The notes: generated by a model not told the origin, from the letters alone. A DNA stretch of 64,000 bases from Neodontobutis hainanensis (GCA_024349245.1 JALDNG010004610.1:1-64000), one strand, 5' to 3'. Shown: positions 44,090-56,109, numbered from the stretch's first letter. Numbers and translations: made by a program.

Positions 44090-45385
44090 ACCTGCTGGAA
44101 ATGTACTGTAGCCTTTAGCTGCATCGGGTAGCTTTTCACCTGCAATGGGCTTGGCAAGTGAATGTTTAACCGCTGCTATGCAATGTAGACACCACGTAGG
44201 CTAGCTAAATAGTAGCATAATTTAAATAACAGGATTAGGGCGATCAGGGCAATTATTTTTGTTTCAACAAAGATAGCAATTGCTAAAATGTTAATGTCAT
44301 GTATTCATGTAGCCTATGGGCTGTTACTGTTTAGGCTACTACGTGTCATGCAAGCCAGATTAACCCGCAGAGAATTATTACCTGGCACTGTGGGCCCCTC
44401 GGAGTTTTATAGGGGCCTCTCAGCACATTGTTTTGCTCCATAGGCTGTAACTTTATATCTTCTGTTTGCCTTACTGTCTGGACAACAACAACTGCTAGGG
44501 AACCAAAGTATAATGTAACATAACAGATGGCATATCATGTTTCAGATTGGTGTACAGCACAGTTTTAAATAGATTTTTTTATTTATTGATTTTTTTTCTA
44601 GTTTATACCAAGTTCTAAAAGTCCATACAAGACATGCTTCCACACAGGAGGTAACACATGTGAGCTGAGAGGCACTGAAATGTTGGAAAGAAAAGGAAAA
44701 ATTAACATGTGATTAAAAATTATTTTTGAGGTATAGGCTACTCCACTTTCAAAATGTAGAAGCACAAATACTTTGACATGGTATTTTTGTTAAAGTAGCT
44801 GATGAAATGAATAGACCGGTATACAGAAATTAAAATCAGTCAAACTGCAACACTATCATACCGCGATATTTTTTTCTCAGTATGATCATGCGTCCCACGT
44901 CAATGAAGGTTTATGTTGTTTTTCTTTTTCATTGAAGAATTTTGATTAAATTGGAGGATGTCCTGTTAATTATGTGTTTTAAAATATACAAAATAAAGAA
45001 TGAGTTCCAAATAAATAAGGAAGAACTAAATGCAGATGTCATTCAAACAGGGTAGAGTGTTGCTCTATCGCTTCAGCTTTATTTTATTGTAAAACCTTTC
45101 TGAGCATTGTTGACTACCTAAAAACATCACAATCAACCATTATAGTTTTTTCTTTGTTGTGGACATTAGGAATTTAATTCATGAACTGGATTTACCAGAG
45201 CAGGTCCTGTTTCTCTTGACGCATTGTTTATTTAGTAGAGCTGAGGCTTTTTGTGGTTTCATAATTGTACTGTCTGGCAGGGCTTGTACAGCATTTACTG
45301 CTCATTGTCATTTCAAACTCTTTCTGAGACATTTTGGACTCCACCTAAGCCAAACAATTTCACTAAGTCTGTTCTTTTCCTTCAG
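44090..45385. other. arl4a: arl4a 5' intron
   Basis: Non-coding DNA between the putative 5' exon and the coding exon; it ends in a good acceptor (CTTTTCCTTCAG). No repeats were recognised. Confidence 0.5.
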
Positions 45386-45468
45386 GTAATCACCGCTCTT
45401 TTTTTGGAATATAAGCGTCTTTGACAATTATTCTGGGATTATACTTCTGGAGTCAGCAGTTCTTCCTC

Positions 45469-45609
45469 ATGAGGCAAGATGGGGAATGGATTGTCAGAGC
45501 AACCCAACTTCCTCTCGAATGTTCCGTTCTTCCAGTCGTTTCACATCGCGATACTTGGTCTGGACTCCGCAGGGAAGACCACAGTCCTCTACAGACTGCA
45601 GTTCAATGA
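45469..45609 (+). other. upstream ATG overlapping the arl4a start
   Basis: An ATG at 45469, 10 bases before the arl4a ATG and in another frame, opens 46 codons that end inside the arl4a coding sequence. Such overlapping uORFs can lower translation of the main frame. No conservation can be judged here. Confidence 0.4.
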
Positions 45610-46071
45610 GTTTGTCAACACAGTCCCCACCAAAGGCTTCAACACAGAGAAGGTCAGAGTGTCTCTTGGTGGGCACAGGACTGTCACCTATCACTTCTGG
45701 GACGTCGGCGGTCAGGAAAAACTCCGGCCGCTGTGGAAATCCTACACTCGGTGCACGGACATAATTTTTGTAGTGGATTCTGTGGATTCATGGAGGAGGC
45801 GAAAACCGAGCTCCATAAAATTGCGAAGACTTCAGAAAACCAAGGAGTCCCCATGCTGGTTGTGGCCAACAAACAGGATTTAAGACATTCTCTGGGACTG
45901 GAGGAAATCGAGAAGTTGTTGGCGTTAAAGGAACTGGGACCCGCAACCCCTTGGCACCTGCAACCAGCCTGCGCCATCATTGGGGACGGACTCAGGCAGG
46001 GGATTGAGAGACTCCACGATATGATCCAGAAAAGAAGGAGGGTGTTACGCCAACAGAAGAAGAAGAGATAA
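45479..46071 (+). CDS. arl4a: arl4a, ARF-like GTPase 4A, coding exon with lost frame
   Basis: This is a membrane-associated and nuclear small GTPase of the ARF family that recruits ARF regulators such as cytohesins. MGNGLSEQP gives Gly2 for myristoylation; GLDSAGKT (residues 27-34) is the P-loop, TKGFNTE switch I, DVGGQEK the G3 box, ANKQD the G4 box, and RRRVLRQQKKKR the basic tail. The exon follows an acceptor at 45385 (TTCCTTCAG). Frame 2 runs to 45787; the remainder from 45790 is in frame 1. Against the family, one Gly codon is absent (CTDIIFVVDSVD, normally CTDG...) and 7 bases are missing after VD at 45787-45790, for a net loss of 10. The two parts sum to 196 residues, versus 200 in human. 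As written, translation ends at 45883 without the G4 box or tail. Confidence 0.93.
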
Positions 46072-48650
46072 GCTCTTAGGAGGAGGAAAAAAAAAAGTTT
46101 GTCTTTTTTTATGTGAAGGAAACTTTGACGGTAAAGAGGAGTGGACTAGGTTAAGAGGTGGCCAGATTTCAAGCATAATTGTGGGTTAGCCTCCAAGAAG
46201 CTCTTGCACATGAGCAATCTTTGGCACTGGCACCAAGATCTTGATTTAAAAAAAAAAAAAAAAAAAAAAAGCAACACTGCATAAAGGTAGAGTAATATGG
46301 ACCAAAATCTATACACTGTCTCACAAAGGCCTTTACTAACAGACAGCTCCTGAATAGCAACATAACTAATAAAATGGTGCTTAAAAAAAAAAAAAAAGAC
46401 ATTATTTAATACAATAAGAAAACAGTCTTAAAATATTGTCCAGCCATACATTGCATCTACTACGAATGCTGACAATTTTTGTATATTACTGGTTTCAAAC
46501 AGTTAGTCACAGAATATTTTATTTGGGTCACCAAAATCATTTTAACCCACTTATTTAAAAAAAAAAAATACCGGAAGTGTTGGGGTAGTCCAAATGCATT
46601 TTCATGATGAAATTGCTGTTTTGGAAATTGATAATGGTAAAGAATAATCAATAAGAGGTATAATACAATGACAAATATGAAAAATACTTTAAGTTACAGT
46701 CTCTTTGAAAAATGGTAGAGTTATAATATGCACATATTGATATATAGGCTTGTATCAAATGCTGAGTTCTTAATATATTAAAAGCATAACAGAAATATAA
46801 TGAAGACGGGCTGGTCAAATGTGACTATATAAAGTGTCTTAGATCAACCAGACTCTAGTGGGTATAAACTTATGACAAACTTTTTTGACCATTAGCATTT
46901 TTAGCTAGCAACAACGGCCTATCTTTGCGACTGACAGTTTTTGTGCTTCCCAAATTTTGACCTCCATTTCAAACAAGGTAAATTCCTAAACTGAACAGTG
47001 GCAAAAGATTATATTCCAATGTTGAACAAAATGGCTGATGTCACATTTATCAGTCCACTCCTTTTGCTGTCAGTGAACAAAAACAAATAAAAAGACCACT
47101 CTGGTTCTGGAGGGATTCAAACGTCTACCTTCACCCTGCTGAGTTTTATCAGTGCACAAACCGGCTTTAGGACTCCTGGTCTTGGTCTGGCGGGCTGCTG
47201 TTCAGGAAGTGACACGTAAAGGATTACAGTATGACAATGAGAGTTTCAGAAAAGTATAGATAGTAAGTTTATACAGTGACAAAAAGCACGGTGGGTTTGA
47301 GGTCTGTAGAGGTGAGACAAAGTGTTTTATGAAGCTGTTAGCAAATATTACCAAAATATATAACAAAAGGCAATGAAAAGTATGGAAGCAGGAGGCTGAG
47401 GTTTACCAGAGCAACAGTGTAATGTGCACCACATTTTTTCTTTTTATATTATAGTATTACAAATTGTTTTGGTTTTTTTTGTTTGTTTTTTTTACACTGG
47501 ACTGTTTCTGTGAATAAGTATTACTGTGTATTATGACTTTCGCTGTTAGCTTCCATTAGCCTGCTGTTGATTAACAAGCTCTCTATAGGATTTTACAAGC
47601 ACTTTAGTTGATAACTTCACAGTTTACAGTTGTTTATACAGGGGCATAGTATGTGGGATAATTTTTACATGAACCTTTGGGATAAGTAAAACAGATGCTG
47701 ATGCGATATTGAACAAATTATGATTTATCTTGTTTGAAATAAAATACATTAAGAGCTTAAGATGAAATGGTGTTGGTCTTTATGTTTAAGGCTAAATTCA
47801 TTACACACATAAAAGGTAATTAGATGTTTTGAGCATTCACAAAAATTGGGGTACAAGTACTTCTAAATGCTGCACAATATCACAAATGTATCACAATATT
47901 GTTATTGCAATATCCCTATCGCAAAGAATGACTTGTGTAATTGCGCTATGGCCTTCGGTTTGATAAACATTTCGTTTTGCCAGAATTCTTTGACCAAACA
48001 AACAAAAATCCAACTGTTTTGTGTATACATAGCGTAGTTCTAGTTTAGACCTATTTAATCCTGGTTAAATCTTTAATAATGATAAACCCCCTGCTTTGAC
48101 AGGTGGGGATTTGTTTTTGTATTTTGGTCAATTTCAATATTTATATTTTTCCAGTTTTTTGTTTTTTGTTTTTATTGTATTTCTACAATTGTAAAAAGTA
48201 ACTGCTCGTGTGCAGCTTGTCCAAAACATTCAACATGGCGGACACTGGTACAGAGATGCAGTTTATTTCAGCTCGCTAAAACTGCTCTGGTGTCTGCTCT
48301 ATTTCTAGCGGCACTAACGTGACTTTCTTGTTGACAACCGGCTGTGTAATTTTGCGTTACATCTGTGTTTCTCTGGTTAAACTTCCTTTTGTATACCGCC
48401 CTTGAACTCAAATGCAAGCAACAGGGTACCAGACTAACTTTTTGTATATAACAGGAAAAGAGTTAGTTCCAGCTGGCCAGACTAGCTCATCTGTGCAGCT
48501 CTGTTACTAGCTTTCTAGCTCTGCCAAAAAAAGTGCTTACTGTTGCAACAAAAGCTTTTATTTTGAATTTTTTACAGGAAGTGCAACATAAACAATCATA
48601 CATTGCTTTGGCTGTTTAAAATGGTTGACTTAAAAAGTGACTGCTTTGTT
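46072..48650. other. arl4a 3' UTR and downstream DNA
   Basis: The first few hundred bases are probably arl4a 3' UTR, with A-rich runs at about 46245-46269 and 46382-46396. AATAAA-like signals occur near 46368 and 47740. Past about 47.8 kb it is plain AT-rich sequence with no gene recognised. Confidence 0.45.
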
Positions 48651-48651
48651 T

Positions 48652-50203
48652 TAGTGAGCACTTCTTTGTTGAGACAATCCATCCACCTCACAGGTGTGGC
48701 ATATCAAAAAGCTGATTAGAGAGCATGATTATTATGCCTTAGGCTGGCCACAATAAAAGGCCACTTTAAAATGTGAAGTTTCACTGTATTAAGGGGGCTC
48801 CGGAAATCAGTCAGTGTCTGGTGTGACCACCATTTGCCTAGCGCAGTGCAACACATTTGCACTGCGCTAGGCAAATGCCATCTCCTTCACATAGAGTTGA
48901 TCAGGTTGTTGGTGGTGCTCTGTGGAATGTTGGTCCACACCTCTCTGTGCATTCAAAATGCCATCAATAAAATGCGCCTTTGTTCGTTTGTCCATAACCA
49001 TTGACAACAGCAAAACCACTCACCCACACGACAGTGCAAACCGTGATTTATCCGTGAAGAGAACACCTCCCCAAAGAGCCAGACACCACTGAATGTGAGC
49101 ATTAATTACTCAAGCCGTGACGACAGACTGCAGTCAGGTCAAGACCCTGATGAGGGTGACAAGCATGCAGATGAGTTTCCCTGAGACAGTTTCTAACAGT
49201 TTGGTTATGCAAACCGATAGTTGCAGCAGCTGTCCGAGTGGCTGGTCTCGGAGGAACTTGGCGGTGAAGATGTTGGATGTGGAGGTCCTGGGCTGTTGTG
49301 GTTACACATGGACTGTGTTTGTAAGGCCGGTTGGATGTACTGCTAAATTCTCTGAAAGTCTCTTTGGAGACGGCTAATGGTAGAAAAATGAATGTTCAAT
49401 TCATGGGAAACAGCTCTGGTGGAAATTCCTGCAGTCAGCATCCCAACAGCACGCTCCTCAAATCTTGCAACATCTGTGGCATTGTGCTGTGTGATAAAAC
49501 TGCACATTTTAGGCAAGGCAAGGCAATTTTATTTATATAGCACAATTCATACACTGGGTAACTCAAAGTGCTTTACAGAAATAAAAGACAATTTACATAA
49601 GAAACATAAGAAAAATTAAAAGCATTATAAAAGAATAAGAGTGCAGATAAAAAAAACATTTTAAGTTGTGGTGTAGGCGGAGCTAAAAGAGGAAGGTTTT
49701 TAACCTCCTCTTGAACATTGTTAAAGTTGAGGTTGTTCCAGGTTTTTGCTGCATGAAACTTAAACGCTGCTTCACCCTGTTTAGTTCTAACTCTGGGCAC
49801 GAGCAGAAGGCCTGTCCCAGATGTTCTCAGAGTCGGAGGAGGCTCATAAGCTACTAGCATTTCAGAAATATATTCTGGTGCTAAACCATTTAGAGACTTG
49901 TAAACCAGCAGTGCTGTTTTAAAGTCTATTCTCTTTAGAGTGGCCTTTTATTGTGGCGAGCCTAAGGCACACCTCAATAATTATGCTCTCTAATCAGCGT
50001 CCTGATATACCACACCTGTAAGATGGATGGATTGTCTCAGCAAAGGTGCTCACTAACAGAGACTTGGACAGATTTGTGAACTATATTTGAGAGAAAAAAG
50101 TGTACATTTTGTGTACATATAAAAAGTCTTACATCCTTGAGTTCAGCTCATAAAAAATCGGGGCAAAAACAAAAGTGTTGTGTTTATATTTTTGTTCAGT
50201 GTA
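48652..50203. mobile_element. DNA transposon with long inverted ends, decayed
   Basis: The left arm (AGTGAGCACTTCTTTGTTGA, CCACCTCACAGGTGTGGCAT, ATAAAAGGCCACTTTAAAAT) recurs inverted on the right (TCTTTAGAGTGGCCTTTTAT, CACACCTGTAAGATGG, AAAGGTGCTCACTAACAGAG), ending TTTTTGTTCAGTGTA. The interior is a decayed transposase gene on the minus strand with large deletions. The family, common in fish, belongs to the Tc1/mariner type as far as I can tell. A LINE tail is inserted at 49514-49933. Confidence 0.8.
49514..49933 (-). mobile_element. LINE 3' fragment nested in the DNA transposon
   Basis: The left edge GGCAAGGCAAGGCAATTTTA is the reverse of a common fish LINE tail. The minus strand encodes TSGTGLLLVPRVRTKQGEAA then FKFHAAKTWNNL, a typical L2/CR1 ORF2 C-terminus. 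The interrupted transposon reads straight through (CACATTTTAG, then AGTGGCC), with TTTAG repeated on both sides as a likely target duplication. Confidence 0.82.
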
Positions 50204-51000
50204 ATTAATAAAACAGTGCAACCTGGTTATTGTTATTCAGAACAGTTTTTGCAATTGGAATGAAAGAGTTCTTGTATGTTTTGCAGTCTAGTGGTGTTTG
50301 GTAGTGTCTGCCTCTGGCAGTAGTGTAAAGGGGTGATGCAGTGGATGGGAGGGGTTCTCAGTAATGAGGGTGGCTTTCCTCAGCACACAGAGGGGTTTGA
50401 GTTGTGACTTTGCTGACCAGATTTTTTATTTGTGAGAGTTTTGTTTTACAGTTGTAGAAAACTTTTTTCCGACACCCTTAAATTTGACACAATTGTAAAA
50501 TGTTTGTGGGAAAATATTTTTTGTGTTTCAAAAGGTGCATTAGACAGACACAAACAAATGCAAATTACATTTTTGTGTTTACAAGAAAAATAAACTCTAA
50601 TTAAATTCTTGACAGTTTCAATATGTCAGTTCTAAACAAACAATATCAATGTCAACAAATAACAGAATGTGTTCAAAACTGAACAAAAAATGAATAAACC
50701 ATCACATCATCAAATTTCAATTTAGTTGTCTTGAAAAGTTGAAGAGTGATTCTTAATGCAATATTTGGGCTTTCTGATAGTGAGGTAGTGATAGTGAGGG
50801 TAAACTATGTTTGATAGTGTACCAGGGTGCAGTGATGCAGCTGGACAATTTTTCTCAGGGTGGCCAGACCAAGACCACTGCTTACACAGAGGTGGCACAG
50901 AAACTAATATTATCTTTTATTTTTTGTGGCTGTAGTTACTGTAGATATTGTTTAGCACACAGTGACTGATATATAGAATTAAATTACACAATAAATATAT
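50204..51000. other. unassigned intergenic DNA
   Basis: AT-rich DNA; the part from about 50220 to 50420 has weak similarity in style to LINE RT tails but no clear motif. No gene was recognised. Confidence 0.4.
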
Positions 51001-51435
51001 ATATAGACAAGACATTTATATTTGTATAGCCCAATATTACAATAACAGCTACCTCAAAAGGCTTGTCACCTGTCCTTAGACCCTCCATCAGTGTAAGGAA
51101 AAACTCCAAAATGCTTAACCTGAAATAAGAAGTTGAAGGAGGCCAGCGTCCTGAGAGCAAAGGGTACGAGCTGGAGTATACTGGGTGATGAGGTCAGATA
51201 GGTAAGGGCACAGTCTGTGAGTACTTTTCCTCAGCAGTCCAGAGAATAACGCATTGCAATAGTCCAGCCTGGATTTGACAAAAGATTAAATGAAATTTCA
51301 GCATCAGCTAAAGAGAGGCAGAAGCAATTTTTGAGATATTCCTCAAGTGAAAAAGCCCAGTTTAGTGACCTCACTAATGTGCTGCTACATAGATAGTGTG
51401 GGGTCAAAAATGACACCAAGGTTCCTCACAGTGGT
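51001..51435 (-). mobile_element. LINE fragment
   Basis: The minus strand includes VRNLGVIFDPTLSM (L2/CR1 ORF2, upstream of the thumb region) at ~51385-51430, then degraded sequence with LSNPGWTIAMRYSL near 51231-51290. The left end, ACAAGACATTTATATTTGTA, looks like the 3' tail. It is 5'-truncated and not functional. Confidence 0.7.
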
Positions 51436-51897
51436 GTCGTGCTCCAACACAGTTGTTGAAGACTGTTGAACCTTTTCAAAGACTTTGGATAGGAAAGGTA
51501 AATTGGAAACAGGACGACAGGGGACTCCATTACGGTAAACAGTGGACAATGGCTGGCATCTCAAGTCTTGTGAGTCGTGGTCAGAGGGGGTGACCGTGGA
51601 CAAAAGTGGACAACAGTGGCTTGCCAGGACCAGGATAAACGTTGCACTCTCTGTAACAACTGCCGGAGCAGCTGAGTTGCAACTGTAACTATCCTGTTGA
51701 AACCCTGACACATCTAAAGTAACCAAACCCTGTCAATGCTGATATAGCTCAACTCCTGCAGAAATAAACCAGTATAACAATAAATGAGGTGTGGTGCACA
51801 GTTAAAGTGTTGACAATGTTAAGAAATAATAGAAACGTAACTTTAGGACAATGCCGGGAGAGATACGACAGCTCAACAGCTCACCTCTCTTATACAC

Positions 51898-53212
51898 AGT
51901 TGTGCTCATAAGTTGAGACCCTGGCAGAATTAGTGATTTTTTTTCTTGGCCATTTTCTAGAGAAAATGAAAAATAACACAAACACTTTTCTTTCACTCAT
52001 AGTTAGTGGTTGGATGAAGCCATTTATTGTCAAACAACTGTGTATACTCTTTAAATCATAATGACAACAGAAACTACCCAATTAACTTTGATCAAAAGTT
52101 TACATGCCCCAGTTCTTAATACCATGTATTGCCACCTTTAACATCAATGACAGCTTGAAGTCCCTTGTGGTAGTTGCGGATGAGGCACGCACATTTGAGA
52201 TCTCCCTAGAGAGGCAGTGTTGCCAATTATTTTGAAAGGAAAGTAGCTAAAGCCTAGCAAAAAAGTCGCTAAATGTTGCTAGATTACGTCATGCGTAATT
52301 TAGCATATTCGTGAAGTCATTACGTCATCGCTTCATTATACAAAATTGCATACTTTCTGCGTTCTGCCTGCCTAATGAGCTTTATTGACAAATTTGCGCT
52401 CACATAGTCTCTTCTACTGTATTTTATTATGATATAGCCGACTGTCCCATAAAGCTCTTCTCATTTCTCATCTCAATTAAGTGATAGGCACACGAGAAGA
52501 ACAGAAATCAAATCATAAAATTAGTAAGGAAAGTAGCTATTGGCTGTCCTATAAGTCGCTAAATGACAGCATCGCCTCACTTATATATTGACCATGTGCA
52601 TTGTGCATGTGATTGTGATGAACGCTGTAGGAGAGAAAGGAATAAAGTTGCTGAAGAGACAAAAGGTGAGTAAAAACACACGGGATTCACCAGCCGCGGC
52701 TTGCCAAGTTGCCGCGCGCATGCGCGATTCATTTTCAGTCTGGACCTTGTTGACTCCTGTCCAAATGTAAAGTTTATGGCTGTGGCCCAAAACTGATTTG
52801 CATTCTCAATTCCTTATACTGTATATCTTTTTATATCCCTTTCCTGTTTTATACAGTTCAATTTACCTTTTACCACAGATCCATTTACAACTTCATTGCT
52901 TTTTCCATGACTCAGAATACAGAAAGTCATTGCAGCACTGGATGAAAGATACAAGGGTCTGTCAGGAGCCCAGAAACTCACTGACCTTTATACAAACACA
53001 CTGATTACAAGCAAACAGGTCACAGGTGAGGATGGCTACCTTTAGTGCATGTTATCAGGTCAAAATCACCAGCATATGTAAAATTTTGATCAGGGTCATT
53101 TGGGTAGTCATTATGATTTAAAAAGAGTAAACACAGTTTTGTGTTATCATTCATGTTCTCTGTAAAAAAGGCCAAAACATCAAAAATTCTGCCAGTGTTT
53201 TTAAACTTGTAT
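51898..53212 (-). mobile_element. Tc1-like transposon with internal foreign segment
   Basis: The left terminal repeat is CAGTTGTGCTCATAAGTTGA. Next come the reverse of the transposase C-terminus (CACCTTTAACATCAATGACA) and AGATCTCCCTAGAGAGG; the right part has CAGGAGCCCAGAAACTCACT and CACAGGTGAGGATGGCTACC. It is the same family as 18302-22909 and 28583-29410. The centre, about 52217-52735, does not belong to Tc1. Confidence 0.82.
52217..52735. repeat. unidentified insert within a Tc1 element
   Basis: The segment opens CAGTGTTGCCAATTATTTTG with GGAAAGTAGCTAAAGCC and AAGTCGCTAAATGTTGC; the pair GGAAAGTAGCTATTGGCTGT and AAGTCGCTAAATGACAGC recurs at 52528-52570. The right end includes GCCGCGCGCATGCGCGATTC. 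The opening words resemble DNA-transposon ends known in fish, but no family is assigned. Confidence 0.55.
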
Positions 53213-54144
53213 ATCTACCAAGATAAAAATCTTGAAACGTTAATCTATCCTCCAAAGCACTCAAATTACATTAATTTGCATTAAAATAGCATTCTAACTA
53301 ATACAAATATTTTTGACATTTTTGTGCTTCTCGGTGTCGAGCTATTAATGGATGTCATTTTGAGAACTTTTGGTCATTTTAAAGAGTTAAACAGTGATGT
53401 TTGGATTTTTTAATTGTTATGGCAACAGTCCTAGTTTTTCACCACTCGATATCTATGAATATGTAAGGGTATCAGTTCAAAACCAAATGTATGAAATGCA
53501 TGTGTGGGACCTTCTAATCATATTTTAGTGTATTAGAAGATTAATATTTTATAAATCCCTTTTTAACCAACTTGTGGGCTACATAACCCCTGTCTGTTGG
53601 AGACATGAGTGTATTCTGTTCACTGCTCACAAGTAACTAACTTTATACTTTTGATGGAAAACTTTGTTGTATTCTCATTCTCAGTAGGGCCTAGGACTAC
53701 TTTAAGACAAGTCCAGCTATATGACCTGGGAGTTAACTGCAGAATTATTTTAGCGTGTAAAAAAGTGGCTGTTGCTTGGCTGTTAGCTCAATATTGCGGT
53801 GTTTTTCAGCAAAATGAGCAAATGAACATTGGACCACAGTGGTGAAGGGGTCCAGTGTCAGTGAGGGACGGGTCACAGAGCAGCTCAGAGCTGCGCTGAG
53901 AGCTGCCACAACTCACTTTGAACACAGTGTTGATTATTTTTTATCTATTGACAAGATTTTTTAATTACTAATATTGCTTAAATATCTTAAACTTTTGCTT
54001 TCCTCCGCCATGTTGATGTTGCAAATAATGTCAACACGAAATGTCGGGGGGAACTGCATTTTTCAACTCTGAGTTCTCTTGGCCCACTTGCACCTACAGC
54101 TCTGTGTAGGCAGGAAAGGAGGGGCCCTGGAGAGCACAGAGTGG
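53213..54144. other. unassigned intergenic DNA
   Basis: No gene or repeat family was recognised; AT-rich with short open frames only. Confidence 0.4.
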
Positions 54145-54773
54145 GGCCCTGTCCCAATACCCACATTACACCCTGCAGTCTTCTAAAAAAGGGTATACTT
54201 GGTGGAAGTGTATTTGGTGGAAGTGTACAGTGAACCAAGAAAAATAAAAAAAGCAAGACATCAAAGAAGACTTCACAGACTCTAACCGTAAATTTTGTCA
54301 CACCCTGTTAAAAAAGTGCAAATTGTATTTTTTTAAGTGTGTCAGTATTGATTAAAATGTAGCTGGATGTTTTATAATAACTGATAATTTGTTATTAAAA
54401 TGCCCCGTCACAATTTAAATGCATAAAATAACAAAATATATAAGCAAAAATTGTACAAAATTAGCCATGTAACCTATTTAAAATTTTATTTAGTACTTAA
54501 TAACACTTTACACTTAAAAAGGCATTTTTTCTCTATTTTGCTCATTTTGCTGCACTCAATTTGGCTAGTGCTACGCATGTTTGGTCAAAATGGCACTAAA
54601 ATAGAGGAATTGTGGGGAATACCCTTCAGCAAAGTCTGCTTCCATGCGCGTTTACTGAGTGTCCATCAAGGGCACAAAAGGGGCGGGGCGTCGAACCACT
54701 CTGGAGAATTGGGACACCCTACGCACTCGCAACTGAGGGACACGAGGGAAAGTGCGGGTATTGGGACAGGGCC
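54145..54773. mobile_element. MITE-like element with GGCCCTGTCCCAATACCC ends
   Basis: The left end GGCCCTGTCCCAATACCC (54145-54162) is exactly inverted at the right end (54756-54773). The sub-terminal parts also look related (ACACCCTGCAG versus ACACCCTACGC, inverted). No transposase was found. Ends of this kind belong to non-autonomous DNA transposons; the superfamily is not certain. Confidence 0.7.
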
Positions 54774-56109
54774 AGAGAGTAGGGGAAAAGCTAATGCTCT
54801 AAATGGAGTATATTGAAGTATATTGTCCAAGACCTGATCCTACAAGACTGCTGGCATCCCCAGCCCCACAAGAGATGCTCTAATAGGACTTCAAGTGACT
54901 TGGGAAAAAACAATGCATGAGATGGCTCAGGTTAGCAGTGTACTTAAAGGGCTACAAGAGGACGTTTCCAGCGTTAAGAAAGCGCAAGCTAAAACTAGCC
55001 AGCCATGGACTTTGAAACTGTGAAGCTACCTTACGAGTTACAGTGGGTTTATCAACCAGGGCCACCATTGATGGAGAAGGATTCCCCTCCATGATCGGCC
55101 GTTATTAGATTTTATTCTTTATTGGAAAGGTAAAATAGAAGAGGTAGATGGAGCTAGAATGGTAAGGCTTCAAGAAACTCAATGGGCATTTGATTTACAC
55201 TCGCCTACCAAGAAAAACTCTTCCTCACTTGAAAGGGAAAGAAAAGGACTTATGAAGACAAGAAAGCGATGCAATCCCTCGACAAGGAGACTGAGTAACT
55301 GTGGGTAGGGTGTTTTTCTTATTACCAAAAAATGTTGGAGATGACAGGTACTTCAGTAGCCCGCTATGGATAATATCTAGCCTACAGCATCTCTGCTAGC
55401 TGTTCATTGTGGCACAATAACAATTTGGTTTGAGAATGTATCTTTATCTGTTTCTTTATTTTTATTTTTATTTTTTTACTCAAGCCACTTTCAGAATAAT
55501 AACCATATTTATGTTGCAATTATCATTTGTAATTAATCACCTCAATAACAATAAAATGGCAAACTAATGTTGATATGTTGATATAGGGCTTAAAATGTTT
55601 TATTGGGATTAGGAGGATTTATACCTTTTACTCACATAATCATAAGTCACACAGCAGAAATTATTATTTTTATTTCTAAAGACCTAATTGAATCAGTAAT
55701 TGATGCTATAATAGCGTCATAGCATTACCTGAGCATGCAACTCTGTAACTGTGTGTCTGTATAAGCGTGGAAAATCAAGAGTAATAGTGGGAGACTCAAT
55801 ACTATCCTGACTCCGCCAGGGGTTGCCTGCAGGATTTGACCTATGGTACGCACAGAATTAGCTCCGCTCTTGATCAACACACAACCATAGCCCATCAGAG
55901 TCGCTCAACAAACAGCCATAAAATGAATAATTAATAAAGAAAAACATTGTATAGCTATTAGATGTTACGCTCCTCCTCCCAGTCACATCAAACTGTTTAA
56001 ACACTTTCTAACAATCATTTCTTCAGGTGCCTTTATTTTATTTGCTTATTAAACAAAAATTTTAGATTTAAATAGTTTATAAATATGCACACACAAAAAG
56101 CCATCTCTC
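54774..56109. other. unassigned intergenic DNA
   Basis: The stretch at about 55080-55270 on the plus strand reads like a damaged coding sequence (for example LQETQWAFDLHSPTKKNSSS) and may be an old LINE piece. Nothing else was recognised. Confidence 0.35.

Noticed and set aside
43809..44090. Three overlapping plus-strand frames near 43.8-44.1 kb.
   Set aside because: All three plus frames are open together over a CpG-rich block, which points to base composition; treated as a possible untranslated arl4a exon.
46245..46396. A-runs after arl4a, suggesting the copy is a processed pseudogene.
   Set aside because: An upstream acceptor, plausible 5' exons and conserved synteny with vwde support the native locus; ARL4 genes normally have a single coding exon.
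49117..49540. Plus-strand open frames in the 48.6-50.2 kb transposon.
   Set aside because: They are antisense to the decayed transposase gene and have no coding signature of their own.
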